A stretch of 17,333 bases of DNA from an uncultured Planctomycetaceae bacterium (GTDB taxonomy: Bacteria; Planctomycetota; Planctomycetia; Pirellulales; Pirellulaceae). The first letter of the stretch is position 1. Each line of letters opens with the position of its first letter. The stretch covers positions 1-17,333 of the forward strand of contig CAIYOB010000175.1 of assembly GCA_903927685.1 (NCBI GenBank), written 5' to 3'. Below, piece by piece: positions 1-7,377 of this stretch. The notes beneath the pieces are model-generated. The model worked only from the letters and a program-made list of their open reading frames with translations, had not been told where the DNA came from and ran no database searches. The translations under genes and the position numbers were made by a program.

Positions 1-1
1 G

Positions 2-724
2 AACTTCCCCAACAACCCCACCGGTTATTCGATCACCAAGACCGAGGCCGACGCAATTACGGCCCTGCTGTGCGAAGCTGCCGGCGACGGCCGCAACCTG
101 GTGGTCATCACCGACGACGCCTACTTCGGCTTGTTCTACGACGAAAACGTGTACCGCGAGTCGCTGTTTGCCCGGCTGGCCGGAATCCATGAACGGATCC
201 TGGCCATCAAGGTGGACGGGCCGACCAAGGAGGAGTTCGTGTGGGGCTTCCGCACGGGCATGCTGACGTTCGGGGCCCGCGCGTTCTTGAGCGACCAGGC
301 TCTGTACCAGGCTCTGGAAAAGAAGGTCGCAGGAGCCATTCGCAGCGCCGTCTCCAACAGTCCGCACGTGTCGCAATCGGTTCTGGTCAAGGCCATGGCG
401 TCTGACGAAATCGAGGCCCAGCGAGTGGAGAAACGCGGCATTCTGGAAACGCGGGCCAAGCGCGTCCGGGAGATTCTGGCCAATCCGGATTATGCCCAGC
501 TGTGGGAGCCGTACCCGTTCAACTCCGGCTACTTCATGTGCCTGAAGCTGAAGGGCATCGACGCCGATACGTACCGTCGGCACCTCTTGGAAAAGTATGG
601 GATCGGCGTGATTGCCGACGGCGCGCACGACATCCGCGTGGCGTTTTCGGCCGTCGATGTTGATCACCTGCAGGACTTGTACGACAAGATGGCGGCGGCC
701 GCCCGGGAATTGCACGCCGGCTAG
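2..724 (+). CDS. PLP-dependent class I/II aminotransferase, 5' truncated by the window
   Basis: This is the C-terminal part of a fold-type I aminotransferase; the open frame enters the window at base 2 with no start, so the N-terminus lies outside. The first residues read NFPNNPTGY, the substrate-carboxylate loop motif of class I aminotransferases. About 30 residues on, ITDDAYFGLFY supplies the Asp and Tyr that contact the PLP ring. The PLP lysine is probably in DGPTKEEF (codon 227-229), because the following GFRTG places an arginine eight residues later, the spacing found in aspartate aminotransferase between its Schiff-base lysine and its phosphate-binding arginine. The amino donor and acceptor cannot be told from this fragment. 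The gene converges on the dehydratase, and the two share the bases CTAG as overlapping stop codons. Family assignment is firm; substrate is unknown. Confidence 0.9.
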   Translation, partial: NFPNNPTGYSITKTEADAITALLCEAAGDGRNLVVITDDAYFGLFYDENVYRESLFARLAGIHERILAIKVDGPTKEEFVWGFRTGMLTFGARAFLSDQALYQALEKKVAGAIRSAVSNSPHVSQSVLVKAMASDEIEAQRVEKRGILETRAKRVREILANPDYAQLWEPYPFNSGYFMCLKLKGIDADTYRRHLLEKYGIGVIADGAHDIRVAFSAVDVDHLQDLYDKMAAAARELHAG

Positions 725-1692
725 CCGCGACCGGAGCCCCACGGCAGCCGGTCCAGATCGACATTGCCGCCCGTCAGGGCCAACCCGACGCGGCGGCCGC
801 AGAACATCGCTGGTTGCTTGAACACCGCAGCCAGGGTCACGGCCGACGAGGGCTCGACGACGATCTTCAGCCGTTCCCAGACCAACCGCATCGCGGCCAC
901 GGTCTCCGCGTCGCTGACCGCGATGATCTCCCGCACGTGACGCGAAACCACGCTGAAGGTCCGTGCGCACAGCGCGGCCCGCAAACCGTCCGCGATCGTC
1001 TCGCCGCTCGGTGGCGCGAGCAGACGGCCGGCGTGCAGCGACTGGCGGGCATCGTCTGCACGGTCCGGCTCGACGCCCACGACCTGAGTCTCGGGACTGA
1101 CGGCGGCTGTAGCCAAGGCAATCCCGCTGATCAGGCCTCCGCCGCTGACCGGCGAGACGATGAACTCCAGTCCCTGGGCCTGCTCGTGGAACTCCAGGGC
1201 GAGCGTGCCCTGGCCGGCGATCACGGCCGAGTCGTCGTAGGGATGAACCAACACGCCGCCCGTCTGGTGCAGAATCCGTTCGGCGACGGCTTGGCGATCG
1301 GCCAGCGTCGGCAGGCACGTGGTCACTTGGCCGCCGTACATTTCCACTGCACGCCGCTTGGCGGCCGGCGCATTTTCGGGCATGACGATCTGGGCGGGAA
1401 TGCCGCGCAGCCGGGCGGCGAGCGCCAAGGCCGCCGCATGGTTCCCGGAACTGTGGGTGACCACCCCGCGCGCCGCCTGGTGGTCGGACAGCGATAGGAC
1501 CGCGTTGCAGGCCCCGCGGAACTTGAACGCCCCCGCCTTCTGCAGATTCTCGCACTTGAAGAAGAGCTGTGCGCCCGTCAGTTCGTCCAAACTGCGGCAA
1601 GTCATCACTGGGGTCCGATGAGCCAGACCTGAGATTCGCTGGGCGGCAGCACGGATCTCGGCGATGGTCGGAAGCGTCACATCTGCTGTCAT
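721..1692 (-). CDS. Serine/threonine dehydratase-like (serine racemase type) PLP enzyme
   Basis: A 323-residue fold-type II PLP enzyme of the threonine dehydratase / serine racemase / threo-3-hydroxyaspartate ammonia-lyase group. The Schiff-base lysine is K57 in AFKFRGA. The phosphate/substrate loop is SSGNHAAA (81-88), the glycine loop SGGGLISG (183-190), and TGGN (307-310) sits at the pyridine-nitrogen position. E208, A212 and D214 in GVEPDRADDA match the divalent-metal site of serine racemases. There is no C-terminal ACT regulatory domain, so it is the short catabolic or racemase form and not allosteric biosynthetic IlvA. The start is well supported: TCCTCCT on the plus strand at 1698-1704 gives an AGGAGGA ribosome site 5 bases before the ATG. 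Expected chemistry is deamination of Ser/Thr/hydroxy-Asp, or serine racemisation; the sequence does not choose between them. Confidence 0.88.
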   Translation of the reverse strand: MTADVTLPTIAEIRAAAQRISGLAHRTPVMTCRSLDELTGAQLFFKCENLQKAGAFKFRGACNAVLSLSDHQAARGVVTHSSGNHAAALALAARLRGIPAQIVMPENAPAAKRRAVEMYGGQVTTCLPTLADRQAVAERILHQTGGVLVHPYDDSAVIAGQGTLALEFHEQAQGLEFIVSPVSGGGLISGIALATAAVSPETQVVGVEPDRADDARQSLHAGRLLAPPSGETIADGLRAALCARTFSVVSRHVREIIAVSDAETVAAMRLVWERLKIVVEPSSAVTLAAVFKQPAMFCGRRVGLALTGGNVDLDRLPWGSGRG

Positions 1693-1936
1693 TGCTGTCC
1701 TCCTGATTCCTGCTTAGCCTGACGTGCCAGCGCTCAACATGCAAGACCCTGCCCTGACACCCCTGCCGGGCACTCCGCCCCAACGCTTGGTACCTTCCCC
1801 GGTCCCGTTCGATTTTCGGCTGGCTACCTCCGATCGCGAGAAATTTTTACGGTTGCGCAAAGACTTCCTCCGATATTGATGATGTCTTGTCACATTTTCT
1901 TGTCTCGACGCTCGTCTCGGGGAGCTGTCTCAGATC

Positions 1937-3346
1937 ATGAAGCTAGCACTTCCGACCCTGTTCGTGTGCGTCTTCGTAGCGTGGATCGCGGCGTCGCAGG
2001 CGTCGCCGCTCATTGCGGCGCAAGCCGGGGCGCCGACCGCGGACGGCGCCGAATCGGCGGCGGACGAGCCGCCGCTCGCGCCGGAACCGGCCGTGGATGG
2101 CGGCGAAGGCGATTCCGGGGAGGACGCGGCGGCCTGCGCGTTGTCATCGTCCTGCTGTGAATCGTGCGTCGGCGAGTCCTGTGCGACGTGTGGCGGAGCG
2201 TGCAGCTTTTTCGATCCGCCCAGCAACGCCTGCGGGGTGGACCCGAGGATCTATCGCTCGCTGATCCTGGGGCGGCTGTGGGTCGAAGCCGAGTATTTGG
2301 CATGGGCCTGCAGTTCGACGCATCTGCCGCCGCTGGTGACGACCAGCGATCCGGGAACGGCGCAGGCCGATGCCGGTGTTCTGGGCAAAGACAATACGGC
2401 AATCCTGTTCGGCAATGCCGACTACCACGGCGACTTTCGCTCTGGAGGTCGCTTGAGCGGCGGCTACTGGTTCACGCCCGAGCATCGCACGGGGATCGAA
2501 GGGAGCTTTTTCCAGGTGGATGGCGGCGATGTCGAATTCTTGGGGTTGGGCGACGGCACAAACATCCTGGCCCGGCCCATCGTGGACGCAGTCACGGGCT
2601 CGCCTGCGGCCATCCTGGTGTCCTACCCCGGTCTGCAACTGGGTGACCTCGCCGTCAAAACGGACATGGGTCTGCTGGGGGCCGAGGCCCTCTTGCGGCG
2701 GGCCTTGAGAGAGGGCAGCAACTACCGCATCGACGGGGTGGTCGGCTACCGGTATCAACGGTTGTTCGACCGCTTGGCGGTGGACGAGGCCTACGACTTG
2801 GCCAGGCCGGCCGGTTCCGTCGAAACCATTTCATTCTACCGTTTCGACGACTTGGTCTCCAAGAACCAATTCCACGGCGGCGAAGCGGGCCTGATCGGCC
2901 GCTGGTGGGGCTGCCGCTGGGCCTTCCAGGCCTTGGGCAAAGTCGCGTTGGGAGGCACGCGAACGTCCACCACGATCGGCGGCGGGACCATTCGCACGGT
3001 CACCAACGATGATCCGGACATCGACCCGGTGGAAACGTTCTACGCCGGAGGCGTGCTCGCGCTGCCCTCGAACATCGGCAGTTATGGACGGACCGAATTC
3101 GCCGCGGTGGGCGAGTTGGGCCTGCGCCTGGAATACGCGTTGAACAAGCAGTGCCGTCTGACGGCGGGCTACACCGTCATCTACTGGCCGAACGTTGCCC
3201 GCGTTACTGACTCAATTGATCGGCTGGTCGATTCCTCGCAGATCCCGCCGGCTGCCAACCCGTCGGCAACGAGCCCGAGTTTCGCCTTTCAGGACTCGGA
3301 TTTCTGGGCCCAGGGGGTAAGTGCGGGCCTGCACATCGAGTTCTGA
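1937..3346 (+). CDS. BBP7-type outer membrane beta-barrel protein
   Basis: A 469-residue exported protein of the planctomycete BBP7 beta-barrel family. Residues 1-30 are a signal peptide with a hydrophobic core (LFVCVFVAWIAAS) and an Ala-rich end. Residues 31-65 form an acidic, Ala/Pro-rich linker. A cysteine cluster follows (C67, C73, C74, C77, C82, C85, C89). The barrel begins near residue 112 with RLWVEAEYLAW, PPLVTTS, a glycine-rich stretch and LSGGYWF, which is the order I associate with this family. The protein ends in GVSAGLHIEF, with the C-terminal phenylalanine typical of outer-membrane barrels. It probably acts as a porin or outer-membrane structural protein; the ligand is unknown. 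No strong ribosome site is visible, only GGGGAG about 12 bases upstream. The 244-base divergent spacer before it must hold its promoter, but I found no convincing one. Confidence 0.82.
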   Translation: MKLALPTLFVCVFVAWIAASQASPLIAAQAGAPTADGAESAADEPPLAPEPAVDGGEGDSGEDAAACALSSSCCESCVGESCATCGGACSFFDPPSNACGVDPRIYRSLILGRLWVEAEYLAWACSSTHLPPLVTTSDPGTAQADAGVLGKDNTAILFGNADYHGDFRSGGRLSGGYWFTPEHRTGIEGSFFQVDGGDVEFLGLGDGTNILARPIVDAVTGSPAAILVSYPGLQLGDLAVKTDMGLLGAEALLRRALREGSNYRIDGVVGYRYQRLFDRLAVDEAYDLARPAGSVETISFYRFDDLVSKNQFHGGEAGLIGRWWGCRWAFQALGKVALGGTRTSTTIGGGTIRTVTNDDPDIDPVETFYAGGVLALPSNIGSYGRTEFAAVGELGLRLEYALNKQCRLTAGYTVIYWPNVARVTDSIDRLVDSSQIPPAANPSATSPSFAFQDSDFWAQGVSAGLHIEF

Positions 3347-3362
3347 ACGCCGCTCCCTGCTC

Positions 3363-3394
3363 CCACCGCTGCAGTGGCCTGGCCCAGGCGGTGG
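3363..3394 (+). terminator. Possible stem-loop terminator after the beta-barrel gene
   Basis: CCACCGC (3363-3369) is the inverse of GCGGTGG (3388-3394), a 7-bp stem 17 bases after the stop codon. There is no T-tract, so an intrinsic terminator is only a guess. The rest of the 295-base gap up to 3641 shows nothing else I can support; the frame of the next gene stays open back into it, but without an exported N-terminus or a ribosome site. Confidence 0.25.
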
Positions 3395-3641
3395 TCTCGG
3401 GCCGCTTGTGATCGGGCGATGGCCTCAGCGCACGCTGGGAGCCCAGCAGCTCGCGAGACGCTCGCGACATATCCCCGGAGCTTCGCTAGCACCGTCCAGT
3501 CCGAAATCGCCGCAATCGGGCAATCGCCACGGGGCAAACTCGTCTGGTGTCCTGGGCGTCCTTCTGGTACAGTCCGCGCGCTCCTCTTGGTTCCCGGAGA
3601 TTCTCTTTCAATACCGACCCGACCGAGGTGCGATCGCTTCC

Positions 3642-4337
3642 ATGAGGAATTCCGCCAGCCAACTCGTTGTCGTGACCGGCCTGTGCCTGACGATCGGTTT
3701 CTCGTGGGGCTGCATGGGGACGCCCGTCTATCGGATGTGGCATCGCAGCGAGTGGGTCAAGGACGAGGAAGAGCGGCCCAGCTTGCACACGCGCCTGGAA
3801 GAACTGGCCCAGTTGCGCAGCCGGGCGGACAGCATGAGCGAGGCGGAACAGGCTCAGGTCGCAACGAACCTGGCGCGTTCCCTGACCGACGATCCCACCC
3901 CGCTGTACCGCGCCCAAGTCATCCGGACGATGGGCGAATTGTCCACGCCGGCGGCTACGGAGGCTCTACGCACCGCGATCCACGATCCCGAGCCCAGTGT
4001 CCGCATTGCGGCCTGTGCTGCCTGGGGGCGCCGAGCCGGCGACGAGTCGATCCCGGTACTGGCGGAGGTGCTGGGCAAGGACGCCGAGTTGGACGTGCGG
4101 ATTGCCGCGGCTCGCGCGCTGGAGAATTATCGCACCCCGGACGTGGTCCCGGCGCTGGGTGTCGCGCTGGATGATGCGAACCCTGCCCTGCAGCATCGAG
4201 CCATCCGCTCGCTCGAAGCGGTGACCGGCAAGAACTTCGGTAACAACGTGCCGGCTTGGCGGCAGTACGTCCGCACGGGCACCGAAGACCCCTCGGCCGT
4301 GCCTTCTCTGGCGGAACGAGTGCGGGACCTTTTCTAG
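3642..4337 (+). CDS. Exported HEAT-repeat protein
   Basis: A 231-residue protein. The ATG at 3642 is preferred because it begins a secretion signal (MRNSASQLVVVTGLCLTIGF) ending in SWGC. Cys24 could be lipidated, but Trp at -2 makes the lipobox poor, so either a lipoprotein or a soluble exported protein is possible. Residues 45-85 are charged and helical. Residues about 86-200 contain roughly four HEAT/PBS-type helical repeats, with recurring patterns such as AATEALRTAIHD, PSVRIAACAAWG, LDVRIAAARALENY and ALQHRAIRSLEAVTG. The end, NVPAWRQYV, resembles the tail of other planctomycete HEAT proteins. HEAT solenoids bind proteins; no enzymatic site is visible. Its stop lies 7 bases before the next ATG and the stop region itself (TAGGTG) acts as that gene's ribosome site, so the two are probably one transcript. 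Confidence 0.78.
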   Translation: MRNSASQLVVVTGLCLTIGFSWGCMGTPVYRMWHRSEWVKDEEERPSLHTRLEELAQLRSRADSMSEAEQAQVATNLARSLTDDPTPLYRAQVIRTMGELSTPAATEALRTAIHDPEPSVRIAACAAWGRRAGDESIPVLAEVLGKDAELDVRIAAARALENYRTPDVVPALGVALDDANPALQHRAIRSLEAVTGKNFGNNVPAWRQYVRTGTEDPSAVPSLAERVRDLF

Positions 4338-4344
4338 GTGTGCC

Positions 4345-5532
4345 ATGCCGGGCCGTTGGGTTGCGTTGATCATTGGGGGAGCAGTGGCCTGGGGGGCGGC
4401 AAACGGCGCCCCCGCTGACGCCGCGGACGAACCTCGAGCGGACGTGGACGCGGTCGCGGAAGACCCGGCCGGCAGCGGCTCAAGCACAGCTCCGCCAACG
4501 CCGCTGGAAGCGCCCTCGGAATTACCCGCCGCACTGCCGGCCGAGCAACAGGCGTTACGCGACCGCGTCCGCCGCTGTCTGGCCTACTATCTGTTCCGTC
4601 CGGAGAGCACCCAGCGGCGTAGTCCCTGGGCGGTAATGCATGTGATCATCGGGTTTGGCGTGGACGCGTCGCTGTTGTCGAGCGACCGCGAAGTCAACGC
4701 CATCGCTTGGCTGTGCGCCAACGGCCCCTGCTCCGGAATGCAGTTGCTGTATGCGGCGGGCGGCTCGGTCGGCGTCCACATGGGCCCGGGTTACCAAGGG
4801 CACAGCGGCCAGCTGCTGGCCATCCTGGCCCAGTCGCGGGTCAAGATCGACTACCCGCTGGTCGTCCAGGGCCGGCGTCTGAGCATGGCGGACCTCGTCC
4901 GTTCCGAACAGGCCACGTGCCGCTCCGGCACGGAGCTGACGTTCAAACTGATCGGCCTGGCCCATTACTTGGAGCCCGACGCGGCCTGGCAGGCGGACGA
5001 CGGCCAGGCTTGGAGCATCTCGCGGCTGATCAGGGAAGAACTGGCCCAGCCGATCGTCGGGGCGGCCTGCGGAGGAACGCACCGGCTGATGGGCTTCAGC
5101 CGCGCGGTCCGCAAGCAGGAGAAGAGCGGTCGTCCTGTCGCCGGGCAATGGCTGCGGGCGCAGGAGTACGTGGACAAGTTCCACGCGTACACGTTCAAGC
5201 TGCAGAATGCCGATGGCAGCTTCAGCACGAACTGGTTCGCCAGCCGCGGCGACCAGCAGGACTTGGATCGCCGCCTGGAAACAACCGGGCATACGCTGGA
5301 ATGGCTGGTCTACTCGCTACCACCGGAACAGCTGGGCGACGAGCGGCTCGTGCGAGCGGTCTCGTACTTGACGGAACTCATGTGGCGTTATCGCGGCCGC
5401 GAGTGGGAGATCGGCCCCAAGGGCCATGCCTTGCACGCGTTGTGCTTGTACGACGAGCGCGCCTTTGACGGCCAGCCGGGCCAGCGGATGCAGCAACTTG
5501 CGTTGCGTCGCACGCGCGAACGCTTACAATAG
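4345..5532 (+). CDS. Secreted planctomycete protein of unknown function
   Basis: A 395-residue protein whose biochemical role I do not recognise. Residues 1-27 look like a signal peptide (ALIIGGAVAWGAANGAPADA). Residues 28-65 are a low-complexity acidic/Pro linker. The body carries motifs likely to be functional: GPGYQGHSGQLLAIL (147-161), CGGTHRLMG (242-250), LQNADGSFSTNWF (286-298) and TGHTLEWL (314-321). The ADGSF and TGHTLEWL segments look like those of alpha/alpha-toroid proteins (prenyltransferase/terpenoid-cyclase-like), which is inference. Similar planctomycete proteins have, as I remember, been given the improbable label 'ADP-ribosylation factor-directed GTPase activating protein'; nothing here supports that. 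H153, H246 and H316 lie in conserved-looking motifs and are the residues to test first. The gene sits 7 bases after the HEAT gene, consistent with a shared exported complex. Confidence 0.72.
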   Translation: MPGRWVALIIGGAVAWGAANGAPADAADEPRADVDAVAEDPAGSGSSTAPPTPLEAPSELPAALPAEQQALRDRVRRCLAYYLFRPESTQRRSPWAVMHVIIGFGVDASLLSSDREVNAIAWLCANGPCSGMQLLYAAGGSVGVHMGPGYQGHSGQLLAILAQSRVKIDYPLVVQGRRLSMADLVRSEQATCRSGTELTFKLIGLAHYLEPDAAWQADDGQAWSISRLIREELAQPIVGAACGGTHRLMGFSRAVRKQEKSGRPVAGQWLRAQEYVDKFHAYTFKLQNADGSFSTNWFASRGDQQDLDRRLETTGHTLEWLVYSLPPEQLGDERLVRAVSYLTELMWRYRGREWEIGPKGHALHALCLYDERAFDGQPGQRMQQLALRRTRERLQ

Positions 5533-5591
5533 CGGGGCGTCCCGTCGAGCGCTCGAGCTGACTCTGTCCCCGTTCCCGTGAAACCGCCGAC

Positions 5592-6653
5592 ATGCCTTCG
5601 CCCGCTTTCCGCAACTACCATGTTTCCGCTGAACTCGCCGGCTGCAAGCTGGCCGCCGCACTCCGCCAGTGGCGCCCCGAGGATTCGTGGTCCCAGGCCA
5701 AACGCCTGGTGCACAACCGGCATGTGCAGATCAACGGCAACTTGTGCACGGACGAGACGCGGCCGTTGAAAGACGGCGACGTCGTCAAGGTCTGGCTGGA
5801 GCCCGTCGCCGGCCCCGTACGGGCCGACGACGTGCGGATTCAATACCTCGATGCCCATCTGCTGGTGGTCGAGAAGCCGGCGGGCGTGACGACGCTGCGG
5901 CACTCGGAAGAACAGCACTGGTCCGAGCGGCGACGGCAGTTCCAGCCGACGTTGGACGAGATGTTGCGGCAGATCCTCGCCCGCAAGGGCAAAAGCACCG
6001 CCCAGGGCTACGAGGCGGGGCGAGGCAAGGACGCCGGTAAGGGCGGTCAACCGGCGGCGCGGGGGCGGCGTCCCGAGCCGCCTTCGATTCGGGCGGTGCA
6101 TCGGCTGGATCGAGATACCAGCGGACTGATGGTCTTTGCCCGCACCGCCGAAGCCGAACGGCTGCTGGTCCAGATGTTTCGCAAGCACGACCTGCATCGC
6201 GTCTACTGGGCGATCGCGCATGGCCATGTCCAGACGCAGACGTTCGAGTCCTTCCTGATCCGCGATCGCGGCGACGGGCTGCGCGGCAGCAGTCCGCGAT
6301 CGGGCGAGGGCCAGCGTGCGGTGACTCACGTGCGGCCGATCGAGTCCTTGCCCGGCTACACGTTGGTCGAATGCCGTTTGGAAACCGGCCGCACGCACCA
6401 GATCCGTATCCACCTGGCCGAGGCGGGACACATGGTCTGCGGCGAAAAAGTCTATGTCCGCCGCTTGCACGGCAAGCCGGTCAAGGACATCAGCGGCGCG
6501 ACGCGGCAGGCGCTGCACGCGGCGGAGTTGGGCTTCTGCCATCCGATCACGGGCCAGCGACTGGACTTCCAAATGCCGCTCCCCGAGGACATGCAACGCT
6601 TGCTGCAGCGGCTTCGCGGCGAATCGGCGGAACGTCGGCAAGAGCCCCGTTGA
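5592..6653 (+). CDS. RluA-family RNA pseudouridine synthase
   Basis: A 353-residue enzyme converting uridine to pseudouridine in RNA. Residues about 15-70 form an S4-like RNA-binding domain (WSQAKRLVHNRHVQINGN, then LKDGDVVKV). The catalytic domain begins at LLVVEKPAGVTT (90-101). The active-site motif HRLDRDTSGL (170-179) contains the nucleophilic Asp D173. GRTHQIRIHL (266-275) is the second RluA signature. Between the two halves of the core, residues about 104-166 form a Lys/Arg/Gly-rich insert that is longer than in E. coli RluA/C/D. The target RNA position cannot be inferred. It follows the orphan gene by 59 bases and may be read through from it. No clear ribosome site precedes the ATG, though the exported frame downstream leaves no better start. 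Confidence 0.92.
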   Translation: MPSPAFRNYHVSAELAGCKLAAALRQWRPEDSWSQAKRLVHNRHVQINGNLCTDETRPLKDGDVVKVWLEPVAGPVRADDVRIQYLDAHLLVVEKPAGVTTLRHSEEQHWSERRRQFQPTLDEMLRQILARKGKSTAQGYEAGRGKDAGKGGQPAARGRRPEPPSIRAVHRLDRDTSGLMVFARTAEAERLLVQMFRKHDLHRVYWAIAHGHVQTQTFESFLIRDRGDGLRGSSPRSGEGQRAVTHVRPIESLPGYTLVECRLETGRTHQIRIHLAEAGHMVCGEKVYVRRLHGKPVKDISGATRQALHAAELGFCHPITGQRLDFQMPLPEDMQRLLQRLRGESAERRQEPR

Positions 6654-6699
6654 CACCGCACGGTCCGCTCGGGAAATGCCTGGCGAACGGGAAAAGAGG

Positions 6700-6728
6700 T
6701 TCACTCGCCCGTGAAAAGCCGATATGAT
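6700..6728 (+). promoter_or_regulatory. Sigma70-like promoter for the zinc-ribbon/STAS gene
   Basis: TTCACT (6700-6705) and TATGAT (6723-6728) are separated by 17 bases; they match the -35 and -10 consensus at 4 of 6 and 5 of 6 positions. The predicted start of transcription falls at about 6735, leaving a leader of about 100 bases. The -35 overlaps an inverted pair, TTCAC (6700-6704) and GTGAA (6711-6715), which could be an operator. Confidence 0.45.
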
Positions 6729-6734
6729 GGAATA

Positions 6735-6757
6735 GGCGGGGTCCCACGGGACCCGCC
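6735..6757 (+). other. GC-rich stem-loop at the predicted 5' end of the STAS transcript
   Basis: GGGTCCC (6739-6745) pairs with GGGACCC (6748-6754) around a two-base spacer, extended by GGC/GCC with one bulged G. It begins where the promoter at 6700-6728 would start transcription, so it could stabilise the 5' end of the mRNA. Alternatively it is a terminator for the upstream pseudouridine synthase gene, though it lacks a T-tract. Confidence 0.35.
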
Positions 6758-6835
6758 CCGGGTGCCGGCGCCCAACCCCGGCCGGGCTGCCGACCGAAAC
6801 GAAGAAATCCACGACTCACTGCGGGGGCATAAATC

Positions 6836-7297
6836 ATGACCGAGAATCCCCCCAAGGTTACTGACCAAGTTACCTACCAGTGCCCGGTCTGCGGCCAGGC
6901 GTTGCACGGTGAGCCTTCGTTGCCGCGGTTCGACGCTCCCTGCTCCGGATGCGGTGCCCATATCTGGTGCCGGCGGCGATTCACCCAGGGCGACACGGTC
7001 TTGGATGTACTGCCGCAACGGACGCCCGAACCGCACGATGTCATCCAGGTCGTCGAAAGCCTGACACGTGGCGGCGCGGCGCCGTGCGTGACTGTCAATC
7101 TCGCGCAACTCGACACGGTGGACAGCGCCTTTGTCGCCCGTTTGGTGAGCATGAACAAGCAGATCCGCTCGTCCGGCGGCCGGCTGATCTTGAGCGGGCT
7201 CAGCACGGTCGTGCGCGAGGTGTTCGAGCAACTGCGACTGGATCGGGCCTTCGAGATCGAGGACCGCAGCGACGAGTCGGCCACGCGGGTGCGTTGA
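6836..7297 (+). CDS. Zinc-ribbon/STAS-domain fusion, anti-sigma factor antagonist-like
   Basis: A 153-residue cytoplasmic protein with two parts. Residues 14-45 form a zinc ribbon: C16-P-V-C19 and C36-S-G-C39, with C45 nearby. Residues about 65-145 resemble a STAS domain, the fold of SpoIIAA and RsbV. The VTVNLAQLDTVDSAFVARLV segment has the typical strand-turn-helix, with S97 in the VDS motif at the position that is phosphorylated in anti-sigma antagonists; GGRLILSGLSTVVREVFEQL is the following strand and helix. By family, it would bind and be phosphorylated by a serine kinase of the anti-sigma type, releasing a sigma factor or another partner. No kinase or phosphatase gene is next to it. 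The zinc ribbon on a STAS domain is unusual and could direct it to a nucleic acid or protein. A promoter candidate lies about 110 bases upstream. Confidence 0.75.
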   Translation: MTENPPKVTDQVTYQCPVCGQALHGEPSLPRFDAPCSGCGAHIWCRRRFTQGDTVLDVLPQRTPEPHDVIQVVESLTRGGAAPCVTVNLAQLDTVDSAFVARLVSMNKQIRSSGGRLILSGLSTVVREVFEQLRLDRAFEIEDRSDESATRVR

Positions 7298-7301
7298 GTG
7301 C

Positions 7302-7316
7302 GGGCGGCCGCCGCCC
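7302..7316. terminator. GC-rich hairpin between convergent genes
   Basis: GGGCGG (7302-7307) pairs with CCGCCC (7311-7316) around a three-base loop, 5 bases after the STAS stop codon and in the 80-base gap before the convergent peptidase gene. Position suggests a two-way terminator; there is no T-tract on either side. Confidence 0.3.
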
Positions 7317-7377
7317 CCGGAAGGCGCCGCCGACGGGGCCCTGTCGCCGCACACCTGTCGCTCAGCAGGGCGGCGGA

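Noticed and set aside
814..1497. Plus-strand open frame antisense to the dehydratase
   Set aside because: The opposite strand has all the PLP-enzyme motifs and a strong ribosome site; this frame has none.
1885..1918. TTGTC-type repeats (1887, 1900, and TCGTC at 1912) before the beta-barrel gene as a further Pho box
   Set aside because: Spacing is 13 and 12 bases, not 11, the cores differ from TTCAC and no -10 element follows at the right place.
3321..3641. Upstream extension of the HEAT-repeat protein
   Set aside because: It would bury the secretion signal inside the protein and overlap the beta-barrel gene; no ribosome site.
5388..6812. Long minus-strand open frame antisense to the pseudouridine synthase gene
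   Set aside because: Shadow of a gene with clear RluA motifs; no recognisable protein features.
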